Positions 15,332 to 24,581 of a stretch of 58,962 nt of DNA are shown piece by piece; the first letter of the stretch is position 1, and each line of letters opens with the position of its first letter. Under the pieces are notes generated by a model. The model ran no database searches. It was not told the origin of the DNA and was given only the letters and a program-made list of their open reading frames with translations. The translations under genes were made by a program, and so were the position numbers. The stretch covers positions 1 through 58,962 of the forward strand of contig JACRAM010000078.1 of assembly GCA_016213405.1 (NCBI GenBank). The letters run 5' to 3'. The DNA is from Bacteroidota bacterium (lineage in GTDB: Bacteria > Bacteroidota > Bacteroidia > Palsa-948).

Positions 15332-15975
15332 TTTTTCTTTATCAGGTTAAGATTAAAGCCCAAGCCGAAGGAGAATTTGAGTTCGTTCAGGGAAAGCGGA
15401 GCAGGAGGTAAAGCTATTGGAAATGCAGAGTCATCTGCAATATTTTTTCCGGTGACATATCTTACTTCTCCGAATAGATGAAACCATTTTTGAAAAAAGA
15501 AATTAAAGCCGATAGCAGATGAAAATAAAGGATTTGCAGTTGCGCGTCCATTAATCTCTATTTCACCTGGACACGGTGTTGTGAAACATTCAATAACTCC
15601 TGAGTAGGATTTCCTTTTTGAAATAGCAATGCCCGGTTCAATAGCAATGTATGGGTCAAAATGATTTTTTGTTTTAAAGTGATAAGAAGCGCCAGAAAAA
15701 ATTGAATGATTGAATTCAAAGGGAGCAAAATCATTTCCGTCTTTTGCCTGAAGAAAATAATAACTGTCTCCCCGCAGAGAAACATTATCCGCAACATAAT
15801 ACTCCAATCCACCATGAAGCGAAATCGTTGAAGCATTCTCTTTCAATAAAATTCCTGGAGAAATTGTTCCTTGTGCGCGAAATAATCCTTTTCGGATGTA
15901 TTGTGTTTTTTCATCCTGAGAAAATGATATTTTGAATGTGCTCAGAACAATAAGGAGAAAAAATATTTTTTTCAT
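15325..15975 (-). CDS. Outer-membrane beta-barrel protein
   Basis: A 216-residue exported protein with signal peptide cleaved after ISFSQ (about residue 20). The rest is alternating beta strands rich in aromatic residues, and it ends in a typical barrel strand (FSFGLGFNLNLI). It is the second of two small barrels separated by only three bases, so it is co-transcribed with the gene at 15979. No specific function is recognised. Confidence 0.7.
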   Translation of the reverse strand: MKKIFFLLIVLSTFKISFSQDEKTQYIRKGLFRAQGTISPGILLKENASTISLHGGLEYYVADNVSLRGDSYYFLQAKDGNDFAPFEFNHSIFSGASYHFKTKNHFDPYIAIEPGIAISKRKSYSGVIECFTTPCPGEIEINGRATANPLFSSAIGFNFFFQKWFHLFGEVRYVTGKNIADDSAFPIALPPAPLSLNELKFSFGLGFNLNLIKKKE

Positions 15976-15978
15976 TTT

Positions 15979-16641
15979 CTATTTAGATTTTTTGTTCCAC
16001 AGATCCGCTATATAAACATTCAGGCTGAGATTGATGAGAAGATGTCCTTCCAGCCCTAAGTCTTCTTTCGTAATTAGAATGTCTTTTTTACCTGTGATTT
16101 CGTTATCGAAAACATGCGTATTAATATCCTGACCTAAATGAAGCATGTATTGTGCTGTTAGTGATACATCAAAATTATCTGCAAGATGATAATGCATACC
16201 TAATCCGCTTTGAACGGCAGAGCTGAATCTTTTTTGCGGAACATTATATGCAGAATAAATTCCTCCGTTCTTTTTTACATCTGTCCAGTCAAAACAATGT
16301 CCTGCTAAAATATAAGGAGTGAGTTTGCCTTTTTTGATTTGATTGTTGAAAGGATAATAAAGCACCGACCAGCCGATATGGTAATCGGTTCTCTTTGCAA
16401 GTCCGCCAATATCGGTGGTGATGTAATCAGCAAACCAATCTGTATTCAAACGGCTTCCAAGTTTGATGCGGAATTGCCCGCCAACGCCCATTCCGTTTGC
16501 ATTGTCATCGTTGAAGGTGCTGAAAGTGCTGCGCATTCCGAACTGGAGTTTTCCTGATTCTTTTGAAAGATCTGAGACTTTCTGAGCATATGAGAAGAAG
16601 GAAGCAAGGATGAATGTGCTGAGAGAAATAATTGTTTTCAT
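15979..16641 (-). CDS. Outer-membrane beta-barrel protein
   Basis: A 220-residue exported protein with signal peptide ending FFSYAQ (about residue 20) and an eight-to-ten-strand barrel pattern (LQFGMRSTFSTFN, FRIKLGSRLNTDWFADY). It precedes a second barrel gene by three bases. It lies 37 bases after the sugar reductase gene, so one long transcript is possible. Its role is unknown. Confidence 0.7.
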   Translation of the reverse strand: MKTIISLSTFILASFFSYAQKVSDLSKESGKLQFGMRSTFSTFNDDNANGMGVGGQFRIKLGSRLNTDWFADYITTDIGGLAKRTDYHIGWSVLYYPFNNQIKKGKLTPYILAGHCFDWTDVKKNGGIYSAYNVPQKRFSSAVQSGLGMHYHLADNFDVSLTAQYMLHLGQDINTHVFDNEITGKKDILITKEDLGLEGHLLINLSLNVYIADLWNKKSK

Positions 16642-16678
16642 GGGGGTGATTTTATTTCTAAACGAGCATAGGAATTGT

Positions 16679-17623
16679 TTATTGCTTTAGTTGTTTATCT
16701 ACAATTTTTAAGCCATCAAGGAACGAACGAGGAGTATATCCCAATATTTTTTTTGCTTTATCAATTACAAATCCGGTATGTGATGGGCGTTTTGCCGGCT
16801 GGTTAAGTTGTTCGGATGTGACAGAATTCATATAGGATTTATCCAGTTTCCAGAAATCTGCAATTATGTTGGCTAGTTCAAGAATGTTGTAAGTTTTTTC
16901 TCCCGATACGTGAAAGATTCCTTCGGCTTTTTTCATCGCAGCCATTATGCATGCCTGAGCCAAATCTTCCGAAAGTGTTGGAGCACGGAACTGGTCATTG
17001 ATGACATTTATTTTTTTCTTCTGTTCCAGATTATTTTTCACCCACAAAACCAAATTACTTCTTGTGTTTCCGTCCACAACGCCATACACAATAATAGTTC
17101 TGAGAATCGCCCATTTTAATTTACTTGCCGTGACAATTTTTTCTCCTTCCAGTTTTGAGAGTGCATAATAATGAAGCGGATTTGGTTTGTCGTTCTCATC
17201 GTATGCGCTTCCTTTCATGCCGTCAAAAATAAAATCGGTGGAGATGTGGATTAAATGAGTTCCAAGTTTTTCAAGCACTTCAACTATATATTTCATCGCG
17301 GTCACATTTGCCAGCCAGCATTCTTCGCGCTTGGTTTCGCAGGCGTCAACATTGGTCATCGCTGCGGTGTTGATGGTTACATCGGGCTTGTGTTTCGAAA
17401 AAATATTTTCTACTTCTGATTTATTTGTGATGTCCAGTGATTCATAAGCATAGCCGTCTTTCCGGTGGAGGCGATTTTCTCCTTTTCCGCAGGCAATAAT
17501 CTGAACTTCAGATTTTATTTTTTTTCTGATTTCATCGGGAAGAAGACACAGAGAATCGCCCAGAAGACCATAAATTATTTTCTGACCAAGAAGTCCGTTA
17601 GAACCGGTGACAAGAATTTTCAT
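16679..17623 (-). CDS. SDR family sugar-nucleotide reductase (RmlD-like)
   Basis: A 314-residue NAD(P)-dependent reductase of the extended SDR/RmlD type. The Rossmann motif is VTGSNGLLGQKI (about residues 5-16), a mid-domain motif is TAAMTNVDACE, and the catalytic Tyr-Lys pair is YYALSKLEGEK. RmlD reduces dTDP-4-dehydrorhamnose to dTDP-rhamnose; related enzymes act on other nucleotide sugars, and no other rml gene is here to settle the substrate. Its start overlaps the end of the K+ channel gene by one base. Confidence 0.85.
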   Translation of the reverse strand: MKILVTGSNGLLGQKIIYGLLGDSLCLLPDEIRKKIKSEVQIIACGKGENRLHRKDGYAYESLDITNKSEVENIFSKHKPDVTINTAAMTNVDACETKREECWLANVTAMKYIVEVLEKLGTHLIHISTDFIFDGMKGSAYDENDKPNPLHYYALSKLEGEKIVTASKLKWAILRTIIVYGVVDGNTRSNLVLWVKNNLEQKKKINVINDQFRAPTLSEDLAQACIMAAMKKAEGIFHVSGEKTYNILELANIIADFWKLDKSYMNSVTSEQLNQPAKRPSHTGFVIDKAKKILGYTPRSFLDGLKIVDKQLKQ

Positions 17624-18630
17624 CAGGAAAATATTTCTCTCAGCGTGTTTATTTGTTCGCTGGTGCCAAGCACAAAAAGTTTTGCGTTGGGAATTAGTTT
17701 TGTTTCGGGAGATGGGTTGATAACGAATTCGCCCATCGGGGTTTTAAAGCCGATGATGTTGGCTCCGCTTCGGTTGCGTACATCCAGTTCGCTGATGGTT
17801 TTATTTTGCAAATCGTCAGGAAGCTTTTCGAACGTAATTTCTTCGAGGTTGATGTCAACGCCAACACCCGTGACGTAATCAATAAATTCCACCACATCGG
17901 GTTTCATTACGAGCGAAGCCATGTGCGCGCCACCCACCATATCGGGCATGATGACGTGATCGGCTCCGGCTATTTTTAATTTCTTATCGGAGTTTTCATC
18001 TGAAGCGCGGGAAATAATATTCAGTTTCGGATTTAACGTGCGTGCGGAAAGCACGATGAACAAATTATCCGCGTCAACCGGAAGTGTGGTGACCAGCGCG
18101 CGCGCGCGTTTTATTCCGGACTGTAAAAGAATTTCATCCTGTGTGGCGTCACCTTTCAAAACAAGATGAGGATATTTTTCGGTCATGGATTGTACAGGTT
18201 CCTCTTTCTGTTCAATCACAACGAAACGCTGCCCGTGATTTCTCAGCACACGCGAAGCCTGCTTGCCGTTTCTTCCGTAACCGCAAATGATGATATGATT
18301 TTCTAATTCTTCGAGTTGGTTTGTCAAGCGTTTCGTTTTAAAATATTCGCGGAACTCACCATCGGCAATATAACGCGTGATGGAAGTAATCGCGTAGGCA
18401 AAAGTACCAAAACTCATGATGATGAGAAATGCGGTGAACAACCTTCCTGCGTCAGAAAGCGGATGTACTTCCCCGAAGCCAACCGTTGCCACCGTGATGA
18501 TGGTCATGTAAAACGCTTCGATGAAAGAATATTTTTCGATGAGGATGAATCCAAAAATCCCCGTGATAATGATGATGAACAGAATTCCAAGCGGAATATA
18601 GAGGCGGGAGAATTGGCGGAAGTGATTCAT
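17623..18630 (-). CDS. Potassium channel with RCK (TrkA-N and TrkA-C) domains
   Basis: A 335-residue two-helix channel subunit. A first membrane helix (residues 10-32) is followed by the pore loop with selectivity filter TVGFGE (usual TVGYGD) and a second helix near 65-85. A TrkA-N Rossmann domain (HIIICGYGRNGKQASRVL) binds nucleotide or ion and gates the pore. A C-terminal TrkA-C domain ends the protein. The Phe in the filter occurs in some K+ channels. It sits in a compact minus-strand cluster with PspC and DUF2851 upstream. Confidence 0.9.
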   Translation of the reverse strand: MNHFRQFSRLYIPLGILFIIIITGIFGFILIEKYSFIEAFYMTIITVATVGFGEVHPLSDAGRLFTAFLIIMSFGTFAYAITSITRYIADGEFREYFKTKRLTNQLEELENHIIICGYGRNGKQASRVLRNHGQRFVVIEQKEEPVQSMTEKYPHLVLKGDATQDEILLQSGIKRARALVTTLPVDADNLFIVLSARTLNPKLNIISRASDENSDKKLKIAGADHVIMPDMVGGAHMASLVMKPDVVEFIDYVTGVGVDINLEEITFEKLPDDLQNKTISELDVRNRSGANIIGFKTPMGEFVINPSPETKLIPNAKLFVLGTSEQINTLREIFS

Positions 18631-18695
18631 TTACGAATAACAAATTTGTACGAATATGCGAATGAATGAAAAATATAAATGCGTATACGAAGATT

Positions 18696-18926
18696 TCATA
18701 AATCCCAGACGGAAGGACGCTTATGTTTTTTCGGCTTAAAATAATTTTTGTTTTCAAGGATAAATGCCATAACGAAATAAACAATGATGGGGGAGCCGAA
18801 CGTAAAAAAGGAAACATAAATAAAATACAAGCGAATGGTGGTAGCTTTAATTCCCATCTTATCTCCGAGCCACGAGCAAACACCAAAGAGGGGAGTTTCA
18901 ATAAATTTTCGGAAGCCGTTGAGCAT
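18696..18926 (-). CDS. PspC domain membrane protein
   Basis: A 76-residue PspC-domain protein. The N-terminal FGVCSWLGDKMGI motif is followed by a long hydrophobic stretch (YFIYVSFFTFGSPIIVYFVM) and a basic tail. PspC proteins belong to membrane-stress responses; in Bacteroidota they are often solitary as here. It starts 19 bases after the DUF2851 gene. Confidence 0.85.
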   Translation of the reverse strand: MLNGFRKFIETPLFGVCSWLGDKMGIKATTIRLYFIYVSFFTFGSPIIVYFVMAFILENKNYFKPKKHKRPSVWDL

Positions 18927-18945
18927 AAGACAAAGTTAGGTAAAA

Positions 18946-20238
18946 TTATTTCAGCAGCGTATTTCCAACCGAACATTCCAAACATTTTTTCTTTGAACAG
19001 TATTCATTTTTTAGTTGGAGTAATGCCTGAGTTTCGTAAGATGATTTGGCGGAAACTCCGATGAATTTCCATTTTCCGATGATGGAATTATTTTCAGGAG
19101 AAAGTTTTTCTAAGAAGGACAAAGCATTGTCGCAGAATTTTTCCTGACCTTTTTCTTTTCCGTAAACAAAAAGAAATGGAACAATTGTGTTGATGATGAT
19201 TGTATTGATGGAGCCGGAGCCGAGTTTCTTTTTTCTCTTAGTAGAATGTTTATCGAAGCGGTAATGAGTTTGCCAGTATTCACTGGTTTCGGTGTTGAGT
19301 AGATTAATAATCTGCTTTACAGTTGCGGCTTCTAAGATTCTTGAAAAGAGGTGTGAGGATTTATAAATCAGATTCGCGAATTGTGAAATACGAATTGTTG
19401 GAAAGTTGGGAGGGTGAAGCCGCATAAATTTCCATAGGGATGGCTCAATAGGTTTTAGTTTAAACTTACTCTTGAGAAACTTATATTCTTTTTGCAACTC
19501 TAAATAATATTCGTCATGCGCCCTCTCCCCATTGGGGAGAGATGGAGAGGGGTCCAGCATCCCAGATGTTCCAAAAAGCAATGCTTCTATCTGTCCTAAA
19601 TTATTTTTATGTTTTGCCAGAATAGAAACAGGCAATTGCTTTGCAAGCAATTCAAACGGCTCTGAATTGATTTTCTGTCCGAAATTGCGGGCGAGCATTT
19701 GATACAAAATTTCTTCCCAGTTGTTTTTGTTTTGTTTAAGCGAATCGGTGATGGCTTTTGATTTTCTTTCCAACCGTTCGACAAGCAACCGATCAATCCA
19801 GTTGTTGAGCGTGAATTTATCTACAGATGAAATCTGTTTCTCGCAGGGAATCCAGTCTTTGCTGGATTTGAATTGCAAATATTTTCCGTAAACATCTTGA
19901 GGAATTCTTTTCTTGAGTTCCAGTGTTGGAATTTCTTCTCCGCTTTTTCGGAAAAGTTTTTCATCCGCTTCATGCACCACATGAAGAATGATATTATCGT
20001 ATGCTTTGTCGGTGGTGTGCTTGTGCTTGTGCCAGTCGGAAGCGCTGGCGTGAATCTCCACATTGCCTGCCCATTCGGTTGCGCCAATTTTAATTCTCGC
20101 ATTAAAAAAATCAGGGCCCGAATCTGAATTATGTTCTCCGATTTTCAGGATTTTAATTTCTTCTCCCGAAGTGGTTTGCAAATCTTTATTATCAAACAAA
20201 CGGAACTTCCAGATATGCCAGAGGAATTCTTCTTGCAT
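18946..20238 (-). CDS. DUF2851 family protein
   Basis: A 430-residue DUF2851 protein, common in Bacteroidota and of unknown function. It is recognised by the N-terminal EEFLWHIWKFRLFD, the GNVEIHASASDWHKHKH motif and the four-Cys tail ending CSKKKCLECSVGN. The His-rich and Cys-rich motifs suggest metal binding. In mid-protein DPSPSLPNGERAHD is encoded by a GC-rich palindrome at 19519-19552 and looks like a repeat-derived insertion. It is the probable first gene of a minus-strand operon with PspC. Confidence 0.85.
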   Translation of the reverse strand: MQEEFLWHIWKFRLFDNKDLQTTSGEEIKILKIGEHNSDSGPDFFNARIKIGATEWAGNVEIHASASDWHKHKHTTDKAYDNIILHVVHEADEKLFRKSGEEIPTLELKKRIPQDVYGKYLQFKSSKDWIPCEKQISSVDKFTLNNWIDRLLVERLERKSKAITDSLKQNKNNWEEILYQMLARNFGQKINSEPFELLAKQLPVSILAKHKNNLGQIEALLFGTSGMLDPSPSLPNGERAHDEYYLELQKEYKFLKSKFKLKPIEPSLWKFMRLHPPNFPTIRISQFANLIYKSSHLFSRILEAATVKQIINLLNTETSEYWQTHYRFDKHSTKRKKKLGSGSINTIIINTIVPFLFVYGKEKGQEKFCDNALSFLEKLSPENNSIIGKWKFIGVSAKSSYETQALLQLKNEYCSKKKCLECSVGNTLLK

Positions 20239-20274
20239 GGTTCGGATAATCTTTTGCGAGTTGGCGTTCGTTTT

Positions 20275-20937
20275 TTATTTTAGTCCGGCAGTAAAGCCGT
20301 ACATATCGATGATTTTTGCTTTCGGATAATTCGTCCTTGTCTTTTGTCCAGTTGTAAAGTCAGTCGTAAATGTGTCTTTGGATAATTTGTCTATTGTCAC
20401 GCGATTTGCTTCGTAAAATTGTCGAATGAAAGTCAACGATTTTGTATTTACTTTCCTAAAGCCACATTGCCCTTTGGAAATTTGTCTGAAGGTGTCGCAG
20501 AAGTAACTGTCGAAAGCTGGAATAAATCCAAATACACCAAGTAATATTTTTGTTATTAATGTCAGGTCTTGGTTGTTGCTTTGAATTAGGTGCCCTTTAA
20601 TGTCGTTGTATATTTTAATTATTGTCTGAATGTTTTGTTCGCTGTAGTTATTCACATCAATTGACCAAGCGAATTTATCTACCGTTGCGATGTACTCAAT
20701 TGTTGGTTGAAAATGTCGGACGCTTTTTTGTAAGAGGAAACTTGATCCCCTAAACATTCCCCAACTTGCTAAATAAAAGCCAAGTGTTAGGCAACTTTTT
20801 TCAGTGTCTTTTGTTAAACTGTTTGGCGTTGCTGTTCGAAAATAGTTGTAGCAATAGTCAAACGATGTATAACGATCCTCTGGATTTGACTTAGATATAA
20901 ATTTGTTAACATTTTTATATATGTCTGTCCGTTTCAT
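20275..20937 (-). CDS. Hypothetical protein, cytoplasmic, unknown family
   Basis: A 220-residue protein with no signal peptide or clear membrane helix. Visible motifs include FDYCYNYFRT, LGFYLASWGMFRGSSFLLQK and the C-terminal NYPKAKIIDMYGF. I do not recognise an assigned domain. From memory, similar standalone proteins occur sporadically in distant bacteria, which would suggest horizontal spread; this could not be checked here. It lies between DUF2851 and pyrF without overlap to either. The protein is richer in Thr, Ser and Asn than its neighbours. Confidence 0.6.
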   Translation of the reverse strand: MKRTDIYKNVNKFISKSNPEDRYTSFDYCYNYFRTATPNSLTKDTEKSCLTLGFYLASWGMFRGSSFLLQKSVRHFQPTIEYIATVDKFAWSIDVNNYSEQNIQTIIKIYNDIKGHLIQSNNQDLTLITKILLGVFGFIPAFDSYFCDTFRQISKGQCGFRKVNTKSLTFIRQFYEANRVTIDKLSKDTFTTDFTTGQKTRTNYPKAKIIDMYGFTAGLK

Positions 20938-20981
20938 GGAATGACGACTAACTAGTGGATACGAATTTACGAAAGGAAATC

Positions 20982-21776
20982 TTATAATAAGGAAGCCATC
21001 TCCTTCTGCATCTTCATCGCTTCTTCTCTTGCTTTCACAGCAAAATCTTCTTTATCGCTTGCGTAAATAATATTTCGGGAAGAGTTCACAAGCAACCCGC
21101 ATTGTTTGTTCATTCCGTATTTGGCAACTTCGCGCAAACTTCCGCCCTGTGCGCCAACGCCCGGCACCAAAAGAAAATGTTCAGGAACAATTTTTCTTAC
21201 ATCAGCAAGCATTTCTGCCCGGGTTGCGCCCACTACATACATCATGTTATCCGCACTTCCCCATTGCTGAGATCTTTTCAGAACGGTTTTATATAATTCA
21301 TTCTCGGTCTGAAAATCATTTGCTCCTTTATTAGAAGTAAGCGCGAGAAGAATCACCCACTTGCCTTCATACTGCAAAAAAGGAGTAACGGAATCTTCAC
21401 CCATATATGGAGCAACGGTAATCGAATCAAAATCCATAGAGCCGAAAAATGCCTGAGCGTACATGGAGGAAGTATTTCCAATATCTCCGCGCTTTGCGTC
21501 AGCGATGGTGAAAATATCTTTGAACTGTTTTAAATAGTCAGCGGTTTTCTCCAGTGATTCCCATCCTGCACTTCCGATGGATTCATAAAAGGCAATGTTG
21601 GGTTTGTATGCCACGCACAAATCATGAGTTGCGTCAATAATTTGTTTGTTGAATTCAAAAATCGGGTCGGAGGATTTATGAAGATGCTTAGGAATTTTTT
21701 TCAAATCGGTATCTAATCCAATGCACAGGAATGATTCCTTACTCTGAATATTTTTGTATAATTCTTCTTTTGTCAT
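20982..21776 (-). CDS. pyrF: Orotidine 5'-phosphate decarboxylase
   Basis: A 264-residue OMP decarboxylase that converts OMP to UMP in pyrimidine synthesis. It belongs to the longer type 2 family, with [14 protein letters not shown], the catalytic [18 protein letters not shown], and the phosphate-binding [11 protein letters not shown]. No other pyr gene is nearby. A small four-helix-bundle cassette lies immediately upstream. Confidence 0.95.
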   Translation of the reverse strand: MTKEELYKNIQSKESFLCIGLDTDLKKIPKHLHKSSDPIFEFNKQIIDATHDLCVAYKPNIAFYESIGSAGWESLEKTADYLKQFKDIFTIADAKRGDIGNTSSMYAQAFFGSMDFDSITVAPYMGEDSVTPFLQYEGKWVILLALTSNKGANDFQTENELYKTVLKRSQQWGSADNMMYVVGATRAEMLADVRKIVPEHFLLVPGVGAQGGSLREVAKYGMNKQCGLLVNSSRNIIYASDKEDFAVKAREEAMKMQKEMASLL

Positions 21777-21793
21777 GCTTCTGGCTTCTGGTG

Positions 21794-22222
21794 GCTGGCA
21801 ACTGGCAACAGCGAATATACTTAACGATTGAAACTTTGTAAAAATAGGTTTAATTTTTTTCCAAGAGTTTCTAATCGTGCGTGCAACTTATCATACAATT
21901 CTTTATTCTTCAAGGATTCCGTTTCAAATAATGTCTCAAGATGGTCAATGGTTTCGTCATTGGAAGAAATTGCAAAAGTGAGAAATCGGTAATATTCCTG
22001 CTGATAAAATTTTCGTCCGTATCCCTCTACAATATTTGAGCGCACTGATTTTGCACTGCGCCTGATTTGACTTCCTTCTTCAAACATTTCAAATTTCGGA
22101 AGTTCAGTCAAGGTCATTTTATGAATGTCAATGGAAACTTCCTTGGCTATTTGCCAAACCTCAAGATTTTTATAACTCATGTGTTTTGTTGTTTAGCCAG
22201 TTGCAAGAAACCAGTTGCCAGC
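21794..22222. mobile_element. Cassette with 12-bp inverted ends around the four-helix-bundle gene
   Basis: GCTGGCAACTGG at 21794-21805 and its exact complement CCAGTTGCCAGC at 22211-22222 flank the four-helix-bundle gene at about 25-30 bases on each side. The flanks also contain heptamer-like CTGGCAA words. The unit sits between pyrF and prfA. No transposase is inside, so mobility is an inference from symmetry only. Confidence 0.4.
21821..22180 (-). CDS. Four-helix bundle protein (23S rRNA-intervening sequence / S23 family)
   Basis: A 119-residue helical protein of the S23/four-helix-bundle family. Signatures are [18 protein letters not shown], the central [18 protein letters not shown] and [16 protein letters not shown]. 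The family is named for proteins coded in 23S rRNA intervening sequences and is structurally close to the accessory protein Avd of diversity-generating retroelements. Here it is freestanding on the chromosome with no rRNA or retroelement. Its role is unknown. It is flanked by 12-base inverted repeats. Confidence 0.88.
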   Translation of the reverse strand: MSYKNLEVWQIAKEVSIDIHKMTLTELPKFEMFEEGSQIRRSAKSVRSNIVEGYGRKFYQQEYYRFLTFAISSNDETIDHLETLFETESLKNKELYDKLHARLETLGKKLNLFLQSFNR

Positions 22223-22232
22223 AGCATTTGCC

Positions 22233-23312
22233 TCAAACAGCCGAGCCTTCTTTCAATCTCTCTGCATTCTCTGCTACCTGCAATGCGTTGATCATATCCT
22301 GAATATCTCCCGCCATAAAAGTAGGAAGATTGTGAACGCTCATCCCGATTCTATGATCTGTCACTCTGCTTTGTGCGTAATTATAAGTTCTGATTTTTGC
22401 TGAGCGATCGCCTGTGGAAACCATCGTCTTTCTTTTTTTCGCGATTGCATCCATGTGCTTTTTGTATTCAGCATCATACAATTTTGTGCGGAGCATCTGC
22501 ATTGCTTTCGTTCTATTGTCCAATTGCGAACGACTCTCCTGGCAAGTGATGACGATTCCGCTTGGCTTGTGCGTGAGCATCACTTTCGTTTCAACTTTAT
22601 TTACATTCTGTCCACCCGCACCGCTCGAACGCGCAGTTTGAATTTCTATGTCGGCAGGATTTATCTGCACGTCCACTTCTTCCGCTTCAGGAAGAACCGC
22701 AACCGACACTGCAGAAGTATGAACTCTTCCCTGCTGTTCCGTAGCAGGCACACGCTGAACGCGGTGAACTCCACTCTCAAATTTCAAAGTGCCATATGCA
22801 TTTTCTCCGGTGACTTCAATGATAACTTCTTTGAATCCTCCCAGCGTGCTCGGAGAACTATCCACTGTTTCATACTTAAATCCTTTTTTGTCGAGGAAAC
22901 GTGTGTACATTCTATATAAATCTCCAACGAATAAACCTGCTTCATCGCCTCCCGTTCCTGCGCGAATTTCCACCACAGCATTTTTCGCATCTTCAGGATC
23001 TTTCGGAATCAACAATTGCTGTAGGTATTCCTCCATCTTTTCTTTCTTCGGAGTTAGTTCGTCAATTTCGGTTCTCGCCATGGAAAGAAGTTCTTCATCT
23101 TTTTCTTTTTTGAAAATCTCTTTTGAACTTTCAATATTATCTATGATGTTTTTGTATTCGTGATATGCACTCACCACTTCTTTCAATTCTTTGTATTCGC
23201 GGTTCAGTTTAGCAAACAGTTTCATGTCCGATAGGATCTTCGGATCGGAAAGTTTTCTTTCCAGTTCTTCAAAACGATTTTTAAGGGATGCCAGTCTGTC
23301 AAGGATTTCCAT
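22233..23312 (-). CDS. prfA: Peptide chain release factor 1
   Basis: A 359-residue class I release factor that reads UAA and UAG. It has the helical N-terminal domain, the [18 protein letters not shown] segment, the tripeptide anticodon region with [19 protein letters not shown], and the catalytic GGQ loop in [16 protein letters not shown]. The length is standard. It lies 29 bases downstream of the purM-like gene. Confidence 0.97.
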   Translation of the reverse strand: MEILDRLASLKNRFEELERKLSDPKILSDMKLFAKLNREYKELKEVVSAYHEYKNIIDNIESSKEIFKKEKDEELLSMARTEIDELTPKKEKMEEYLQQLLIPKDPEDAKNAVVEIRAGTGGDEAGLFVGDLYRMYTRFLDKKGFKYETVDSSPSTLGGFKEVIIEVTGENAYGTLKFESGVHRVQRVPATEQQGRVHTSAVSVAVLPEAEEVDVQINPADIEIQTARSSGAGGQNVNKVETKVMLTHKPSGIVITCQESRSQLDNRTKAMQMLRTKLYDAEYKKHMDAIAKKRKTMVSTGDRSAKIRTYNYAQSRVTDHRIGMSVHNLPTFMAGDIQDMINALQVAENAERLKEGSAV

Positions 23313-23341
23313 GGTTACTAATAACGTATCTGGTACGAATG

Positions 23342-24514
23342 TTACGAATATTGAAATTCGCCATGCGTACTTTTTATAGTTAATTTATTTTTTTTGTCTA
23401 AGAATTTTTCAACTCTTCCGATGATTTGCGCTTCCACACCGAATGATTTTGAAACAGAGATTATCTGTGAAGCAGTTTTTTCGTCCGTGTAGATTTCCAT
23501 TCTGTGCCCCATATTAAAGACCTGATACATTTCTTTCCAGTCTGTTTTGCTTTCCTGCTGAATTAATTTAAAGAGAGGAGGGGTTTCAAAAAGCTTATCC
23601 TTTATAATATGTACGCCTTTCACAAACTTCAAAACTTTGGTTTGTCCGCCACCAGAGCAATGAATAATGCCATTGATATTTTTTCTGTGCTTTTCTAAAA
23701 CTTTTTTGATGATGGGCGCGTAGGTTCTGGTTGGAGATAAAACCAATTTTCCTGCATCCACTCCATTTACTTCTGTTGAGTCAGTAAGTTTTTTTGTTCC
23801 CGAATAAATAACTTCATTCGGAATTGTATGATCAAAACTCTCTGGGTATTTTTCAGCGTAGATTTTTGAAAACACATCGTGGCGGGCTGAAGTAAGGCCG
23901 TTACTTCCCATTCCTCCGTTGTATTCGTCTTCGTATTTTGCTTTTCCAAAAGAAGAAAGTCCGACAATTACATTCCCCGCTTTTATTTTTTCATCCACTA
24001 CATCCTTGCGTTTCATTTTGCAAGTGACGGTTGAATCGACTATGATTGTGCGAACCACATCGCCCACATCGGCAGTTTCTCCTCCTGTGGAACGGATATT
24101 AATTCCGTGCTTGCGCATCTTTGTTAAAAATTTTTCCACTCCACTTATGATTTCTGAAATTACTTCTCCCGGAATCAAATTTTTATTTCTGCCGATGGTG
24201 GTTGAGATAAGAATATTATCTACCGCCCCTGTGCAAAGCAAATCGTCAATGTTCATCACCAGTGCATCCTGTGCGATTCCTTTCCAAACGGAGATGTCCC
24301 CTGTTTCTTTCCAATATATGTAGGCAAGAGAAGATTTTGTTCCTGCGCCATCGGCATGCATCACTATGCAATGGCTTTTGCTTCCGCTCAAATAATCAGG
24401 AACAATTTTACAAAAGGCATTCGGGAAAATTCCTTTATCAAGTTTCTTAATGGCATTGTGCACATCTTCTTTTGATGCGGAAACTCCTCTTTGATTATAT
24501 CTTGAAATATTCAT
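23342..24514 (-). CDS. purM: Phosphoribosylformylglycinamidine cyclo-ligase (AIR synthase)
   Basis: A 390-residue PurM-family enzyme that closes the imidazole ring of aminoimidazole ribotide using ATP. It shows [17 protein letters not shown], the metal/ATP region [18 protein letters not shown], and [13 protein letters not shown]. This is the Bacteroidota form, somewhat longer than the E. coli enzyme. It heads a cluster with prfA. A terminator of the upstream OmpA-like gene lies just before it. Confidence 0.9.
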   Translation of the reverse strand: MNISRYNQRGVSASKEDVHNAIKKLDKGIFPNAFCKIVPDYLSGSKSHCIVMHADGAGTKSSLAYIYWKETGDISVWKGIAQDALVMNIDDLLCTGAVDNILISTTIGRNKNLIPGEVISEIISGVEKFLTKMRKHGINIRSTGGETADVGDVVRTIIVDSTVTCKMKRKDVVDEKIKAGNVIVGLSSFGKAKYEDEYNGGMGSNGLTSARHDVFSKIYAEKYPESFDHTIPNEVIYSGTKKLTDSTEVNGVDAGKLVLSPTRTYAPIIKKVLEKHRKNINGIIHCSGGGQTKVLKFVKGVHIIKDKLFETPPLFKLIQQESKTDWKEMYQVFNMGHRMEIYTDEKTASQIISVSKSFGVEAQIIGRVEKFLDKKNKLTIKSTHGEFQYS

Positions 24515-24528
24515 TTATCAGGAACTAA

Positions 24529-24557
24529 AAACCCCGCACAAAAAATGCACGGGGTTT
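24529..24557 (-). terminator. Terminator after the OmpA/PD40 gene
   Basis: On the minus strand AAACCCCG pairs with CGGGGTTT (24550-24557 with 24529-24536) around an A/T-rich loop, then a T-tract follows. It lies 24 bases after the stop of the OmpA-like gene. Confidence 0.8.
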
Positions 24558-24581
24558 CCAGAAAAAATATTGTAATGGTTT

